A stretch of 64,000 bases of DNA. It comes from Rallus limicola. Its lineage: Eukaryota > Chordata > Aves > Gruiformes > Rallidae. The position numbers and the translations under genes are program-made. How positions within the stretch are numbered: position 1 is the stretch's first letter; each line of letters starts with the position of its first letter. Below are positions 59,311 to 64,000 of this stretch, piece by piece. The notes below the pieces were generated by a model, which did not search any database, was not told where the DNA came from, and saw nothing but the letters and a program-made list of their open reading frames with translations. Location: positions 64,391,939 to 64,455,938 of the forward strand of contig JAKCOZ010000003.1 of the NCBI GenBank assembly GCA_022605955.1, given 5' to 3'.

Positions 59311-59735
59311 GAATCAAAGAGTAACAGACTCACAGAATGTTTTGGCTTGGAAGGGACCTCAAAGATCATCTAGTTCCAATCCCCTGCCATGTTCAGGAAC
59401 ACCCTCCACTGGACCTATGTGCAGGAGATGGCACTTGTCTTTGTTGATCCTCAGGCAGTCTACCCAACCCCACCTTTCAAATCTGTCAAGTTCCATCTAG
59501 ATGGCATCCCTTCCCTCCACTGTGTGGACTGCACCACACAGCTTGGTGTTGTTGGCAAGCTTGGTACGTGTGCACTTGATCACATTGTCCATGTTTCCAA
59601 CAAAGATTATTTATTACTGCCCACCATGGCAGTGACCCACAATAGCAAATTGCTATTGTTCTGGTCCCAATAGCAATCCCTGAGGAACACCGTTGTCACT
59701 GATCTCCACTTGGATATAGCATCAGACAACACCTT
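59311..59735 (-). mobile_element. CR1 LINE 3' part with internal deletion and insertion
   Basis: Minus-strand CR1. The left part is the 3' terminus (GGCTTGGAAGGGACCTCAAA, CCCCTGCCATGTTCAGGAAC). At about 59414 the sequence jumps from the CR1 3'-terminal block (CACTGGACC) straight into the ORF2 C-terminal region (GTGCAGGAGATGGCACTTGT, CCTTCCCTCCACTGTGTGG), so an internal block is missing. At about 59608-59658 an extra segment is present that CR1 does not normally have. See the finding for its match to the family-B LTR. Confidence 0.85.
59608..59658. repeat. Insertion inside CR1, matching LTR sequence plus a palindrome
   Basis: A 30-bp stretch at 59610-59639 (TTTATTACTGCCCACCATGG start) matches 56291-56320 in the nearby LTR with one mismatch. 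It is followed at 59640-59658 by a 19-bp palindrome (CAATAGCAA, A, TTGCTATTG), and CAATAGCAA occurs again just downstream at 59668-59676. Confidence 0.85.
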
Positions 59736-62544
59736 ATGCATTGGAGCATCTTAGTCAACATGTTATATTTGTAAATACATTTAGCTGCCTAACATTCCAT
59801 TAATTCAAATAGAAGGTTTATTATCAAAATAAAGGTTATATGTGCAAAATCCGCTGTGAAATCAGTATTCCCACCGCCTTCCTTCTCCATTTAAGTTTGC
59901 ACAATCCCTTTGTATAAAGAATATCTAAGGACTTCGCTAGATCTTGTTTCAGTGGTTTAAAATAGTATTTTCTCTACCTGTCTTACGACCTCCTAGATCT
60001 ATAGCAATGCTGGCAAAAAGCTACATATGTCTTGAGTTCAGGTGCACTATCATGAAGCTGAGCATCTTCATTTAAATTAGAAGTAAAACTTCCAATCCTG
60101 AACACCTCAGGGAAGAATTCATTTATCTTTTACTGACTGCTTTGGGGTGCTGTGCCTTGCAGAGTAGGGGCAAAGTGAACTTCCAAACAGGAACCATAAA
60201 CACTGAGATCATTTGTCAGCATCCTAAGCCTTTCCTGAAGTTTGCTTCCCAAGATATCTTGAGGCAATGAGGTCCACAGAAGAGTTAGTGTTAGTTTTAA
60301 AACATACAGGTATATAGAAGTATGTTTATATAGATATTTTCTTCAATATTCTTTCCTGGATAGATGTAGAAATCATAACAACACACTTGACGTATTATTT
60401 TTATGTCTACAGAGTTGAGTATAAAGTATACTGTTTACCTTGTAAGAAAAAGAACAAGAATTTATGGATTTGAATGAATAAAAGGAGTTGAAAAATAAGA
60501 ACAGAATGTTGTTTGATTTTTGTTTGGTATTGTTTGTTTGTTGTTTTAAAAGGAGTGAATACAGTTCTGTTCAATATTCATTTTAAATATTCATGTTGTA
60601 TTGTTTCTTATTTCTAGTGTTTAAAAAATGGCTGTCATAAATTGTTATATTCCTGTCCTTTAAAATGTTATGATTTAAAAATAAGTCAGTCAGGAGTGTT
60701 AAGACAGAGTCTTTCAATTTGGGTAAGAATTGATTTTGTAGAAACAGTCTTTTTTTATCATACCGAAGAATTCAGGATTAGAGACATGCACAAGTTAAAA
60801 ATAATTTTTAAGTTCGGCTACAGAAAGCCTAAGTGATTCATACAGTTCCAATTCTTCCTGTGAATTTGTCCTTTGCTTTCAGTTGTTCTTATTTACATAT
60901 AGCCTAGTTTCAGAGCAGAGTCCTTTTAAACACATCGATAGGTCAATAAATCTATGCTTTTAATAGGGATGTACTTTTGTCCATTCTTTATTTTGGAGCG
61001 TTTCATTATACACTGTCCTGCATGACTATACACTGCTGAACATGAAATGCTTACCTCAAATTGATTGGTTCTTTCAACATGTTTGATTATCAGAAAGTGC
61101 AAAAAGGATGTTTTCAAGGTTTATAAAGGCATATGTTGACCTTTCTTTAAGAGTATAAACACCTAATTTTATTGCCATGATTTCCTCTGCAGAGGGGACA
61201 CAGTGTAATTCCTGGGAACATATAAACTCTCACAGCAGAAGAGAGAAGCAACATTTCCAAGGACACATGACTTAAGGACATGCTTCTGTTATAAATACAG
61301 ACTTTTCTTCTGTTGGATGCTTTCTTCCAGATGCCTTTGCAACTCATATGTACAACTACGCAGTCTGAAGAGTCTTGTCTAATAACATCAACCTCTGCTT
61401 AAACACAGAATGACTGCCTAAAATTTGTGCCACCAGTCTCAGAAAGGAGTCTGAGGCATACTACCTATGGGCATGTCCCACTTTGCAAGCCACCTTTTTG
61501 CCCGTACCGTTACCTCATAAACACATATAACAGTAGTGTGCACATCAGCTATGTCTGCTGAGGCTAACAGGTTTCCTAACGTGCTGGGGATCCTGTTCCT
61601 CTTCAATCAGGACTGCTTTTCAGGGACATCATTTTTGAATCTAATGAGCATGGTGGAGCTGCATGGTGGCAACAAGCTCAAAATCTTTCAGGACTGGACT
61701 CTGATACATTAAGGGACCAGCTTCTGCTGACATAAAAAAATCCTTCAAGGTCTGTCTTTTCTTATCTCTTTTAGGAAATTAATTTTCAATGGTATTGTAG
61801 AAATGGTATAAATTACTCCTCTGATTATTACGACCTTTCCAATACATTTGGGAAATACACATTATGACATAACTTGAGACCAACAGCAGAAATCTTTCCA
61901 AGATGTAAGAAATGGCATCTAAGCACTCTGGTAAAGGAACCAACTGGCTGAGGAAGAGATGAATATACAGTTTTTATCTCCACAGGTGAAAGGGTAGCAG
62001 GGTCAGCAATCAAAATGGAGAACTGGTTGTCCTTATCATGATGCTCTTCATCCTGCCTTGTAGTTACATCCAAAGAGAGATTCACAGTAGCTATAAATTG
62101 GCTTGTGTCTCCCACTTCATTACAAGACTGTGACCATGGCATGGTTCTTTCTGTGGACACTGTGACTACACCTGCCTTTGTCTGTGCTGTCTGCAATCAG
62201 TCCTTGGAGTCCATAATGTACCAGGGTGCACTTACTTTGTATGCATCATGACAGCATGAGTTACTATGAAAGGTGATGGAAAGATCTCTGTGTTTCTCTT
62301 CTGCTTAGTCATACTTCCATCATGCAGCTAAGGGGATTTTTGCAATTTTCTACAGGGGATGATGTGGTTAAAATGCTTACCTTCTAAGTAATGAATCAAA
62401 GTACAACCCTGTGAAAAGTGATTCTGAACCACCAATTCTCTGACTGTTTCCATGTCTACAGACAACAGCTTCTCTGTTGTTTGCAGAGAAAGTCTTGTAG
62501 TTTTGAGGCAGTTTTGGTCATACTGGCCATGAAATAACAGCATT
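59736..62544. other. Non-coding stretch, no gene confirmed
   Basis: Unique sequence. It contains the minus-strand coding-like segments at 61828-62196 and 62328-62543 described separately. No transposon was recognised before 62545. Confidence 0.5.
61828..62543 (-). other. Coding-like minus-strand region with splice-donor matches, unconfirmed
   Basis: Two minus-strand frames have fairly ordinary amino-acid composition: 62328-62543 (containing LQTTEKLLSVDMETVRELVV) and 61828-62196 (containing NQFSILIADPATLSPVEIK). On the minus strand a TTAGAAG/GTAAGC donor match falls at about 62381/62380, and an ACAAA/GTAAGTGC match falls near 62236. Acceptors are weaker. I do not recognise the protein. It might be an unannotated exon set, a decayed gene or chance. 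Confidence 0.2.
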
Positions 62545-64000
62545 TTTGATTCTCAGAGAAGTAAGGAGAGGACGTCAGCAGAACTGCTGCCTTGGACTTC
62601 TGGAGGGTAGACTTTCACCTTTTTAGGAGTCTGGTTGACAAAGTGCCTTGGGAGGCAGTCCAGAGGGGCAAAGATGTCGAGGAAGAGTGGGCATTCTTCA
62701 GAAAGGAAATCTTAAAAAGCACAGCAGCAGTCCCTCTCCATGTAGCAAACAATGAACTGTTGGGAAAGAAGACTGCCATGACTGAACAGTGTTGAATGAA
62801 ACTCAGGAAAAAAGTGAGAGTTTATGACCTTTAGTAGAGGGAGCAGACAACTCAGGAGGACTGGATGGATGCTGTGAGTTTATGCAGGGAGAAAATTAGA
62901 AGGGCAAAAATCTGAATAGAACCTAATATAACTACTACCATAAAAGACAATAAAAAAATGTTTCTATAAATACATAAGAAAAATAGGAGGGTTAAGGACA
63001 ATATCCATCCTTTATTGGATGCAGTGGGAAACAGTGAAAAGGATGAGGAAGATGCTGAGCTAAGTAATATTTTCTTTGCCTCAGTCTTTAATAGGACTAC
63101 TGTTGTTATCCAGGTACCCAGCCCCCTGAGTGAGGGAGATCCCCTGAGACAGGGACTGGGACAGGAATGAAGCACCTACAATTCAAGGAAATTAGTGACC
63201 TGTTACCCCACTTAGACACACATGCGAGTCAATGGGGCAGGATGGGATCCACCAAAAGGTTCTAAGGGAGCTGATGGAAGACCTTACCAAGCCACTCACC
63301 AAGCCACTCTCCATCATTTATCAGCAGTCCTGGATAACTGGGGAGGTTTCTGTTGATTGCATGTTAGGGAATGTGATGCCCATCCACAGGAAGCGCCAGA
63401 AGGCCAGAAGGAGGATCTGGGGAACTGCAGGCCTGTCATTCTAACCTCAGTGCTGGACAAGATTATAGAACATTTTGACTGCCATCCATCAAATGGCACA
63501 TACAGGACAAACAGGTGGTCAGGCCTAGGTAGCATGGGTTTATGAAAGATAGATCCTGCTTGCTTAAGCTGATCTTCTTCTGTGACAAGGCAACATACTT
63601 AGTAAATGAGGGAAAGGCTGTGGATGTTTTCTGCCTGGACTTTAGTAAAGCCTGTGACACAAATTACCAGAGAATTCTCCCAGAGAAACAGGTTGCTTAT
63701 GGGATGGACATGCATACAGTTTATATAGTCTTTGGGTACAAAACTGCCTGGATGACTGGGCTGAAAGAGTTGTTGTTAATGGAGTTAAATGCAGTTGGTG
63801 GCTGGTCACAAGTGGTGTTCCCCAGCACTCAGTACTGGGACCAGTTCTCTTTAAGATCTTTATCAATGATCTAGACAGTGGGATCAAGTTCCCCCTCAGT
63901 AAGTTTGCAAACAATAGCAGGGTGCATGGGACTGTCCATCTGCCTGAGGGTGTGAAGGTTATACAGAGGACTCTGGACAGGATGGATAGATGAGTTAAGA
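62545..64000 (+). mobile_element. CR1 LINE, extends beyond the window
   Basis: CR1 ORF2 from the endonuclease C-terminal and linker region into the RT domain, cut off by the window end. Landmarks: GGACTTCTGGAGGGTAGAC at the left edge, GAGAGTTTATGACCTTTAG, CATCCTTTATTGGATGCAGT, CCCAGCCCCCTGAG, AATGGGGCAGGATGGGATCC, and the RT frame [10 protein letters not shown] near 63630-63660. The catalytic box, F/Y-A-D-D in active elements, reads FANN at about 63903-63914, so both catalytic Asp residues are lost. A 12-bp tandem duplication sits at 63286-63309. Inactive copy, with several frameshifts. Confidence 0.93.
63286..63309. repeat. 12-bp tandem duplication inside CR1
   Basis: ACCAAGCCACTC is repeated exactly twice in tandem and adds four codons (TKPL repeated) to the ORF2 frame. 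Confidence 0.95.

Noticed and set aside
63232..63874. RT-like ORFs at the right edge as a functional polymerase
   Set aside because: Several frames are needed to read the domain and both catalytic Asp residues are replaced.
1..64000. CRISPR arrays, tRNA, rRNA or bacterial operons
   Set aside because: No regularly spaced direct repeats, no cloverleaf with the A and B box motifs noticed by eye, and the repeat content is vertebrate. A tRNAscan-SE or Infernal run would be the decisive test for small RNAs.

Overview
This is a gene-poor, AT-rich vertebrate window. It is almost certainly from a bird. The strongest evidence is the transposon content: at least eleven CR1 LINE pieces, several ending in the avian-type 3' tail (short repeats of ATTCTRTG), and five solo LTRs of avian endogenous-retrovirus type. 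The two LTR types, recognised from memory of avian ERVL-like families, suggest a neoavian bird rather than a galliform. That placement is an inference and a RepeatMasker run would settle it. I found no intact protein-coding gene, rRNA, tRNA, CRISPR array or bacterial-type feature. Nearly all the ORFs longer than 60 codons are chance frames, antisense frames in repeats, or low-complexity peptides rich in F, K, Y or L.

Layout. From 1 to 13.6 kb: AT-rich non-coding DNA with an inverted pair of old CR1 copies (2.4-3.8 kb minus, 4.1-5.4 kb plus), a CR1 3' end at 9.2 kb, microsatellites at 7.6 and 7.8 kb, and an exon-like minus-strand segment at 12.35-12.49 kb. From 13.6 to 24 kb: two solo LTRs of one family in opposite orientation (13.6 kb plus, 18.4 kb minus), an old CR1 3' end at 20.6 kb and another at 23.7 kb, and several conserved-looking non-coding stretches. 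From 24 to 40 kb: mostly unique sequence with two good conserved-element candidates (26.4 and 27.1 kb), a CR1 at 29.7-30.5 kb, a short CR1 end at 35.1 kb and a long decayed CR1 at 38.6-40.2 kb.

From 40 to 55 kb: two more LTRs of the first family (40.4 kb minus, 46.8 kb plus), a CR1 3' end at 45.3 kb, MIR-like SINE remnants (42.8, 48.95 and perhaps 52.5 kb), two poly-G runs (49.3 and 50.5 kb), and the best conserved non-coding candidate of the window at 47.94-48.37 kb. From 55 to 64 kb: a 1.2 kb LTR of a second family (55.69-56.90 kb), a CR1 at 57.1-58.0 kb, a rearranged CR1 at 59.3-59.7 kb carrying an insertion that matches the nearby LTR, and a CR1 entering ORF2 at 62.5 kb and running off the window end.

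The region therefore reads as intergenic or deep-intronic bird DNA. Its likely function, if any, lies in non-coding regulatory elements. I see no evidence for a new multi-gene system. The most unusual items are the templated-looking insertion at 59.61-59.66 kb, the conserved-element candidate at 48 kb, and two minus-strand exon-like segments (12.4 kb and 62 kb) that need comparative or RNA data.
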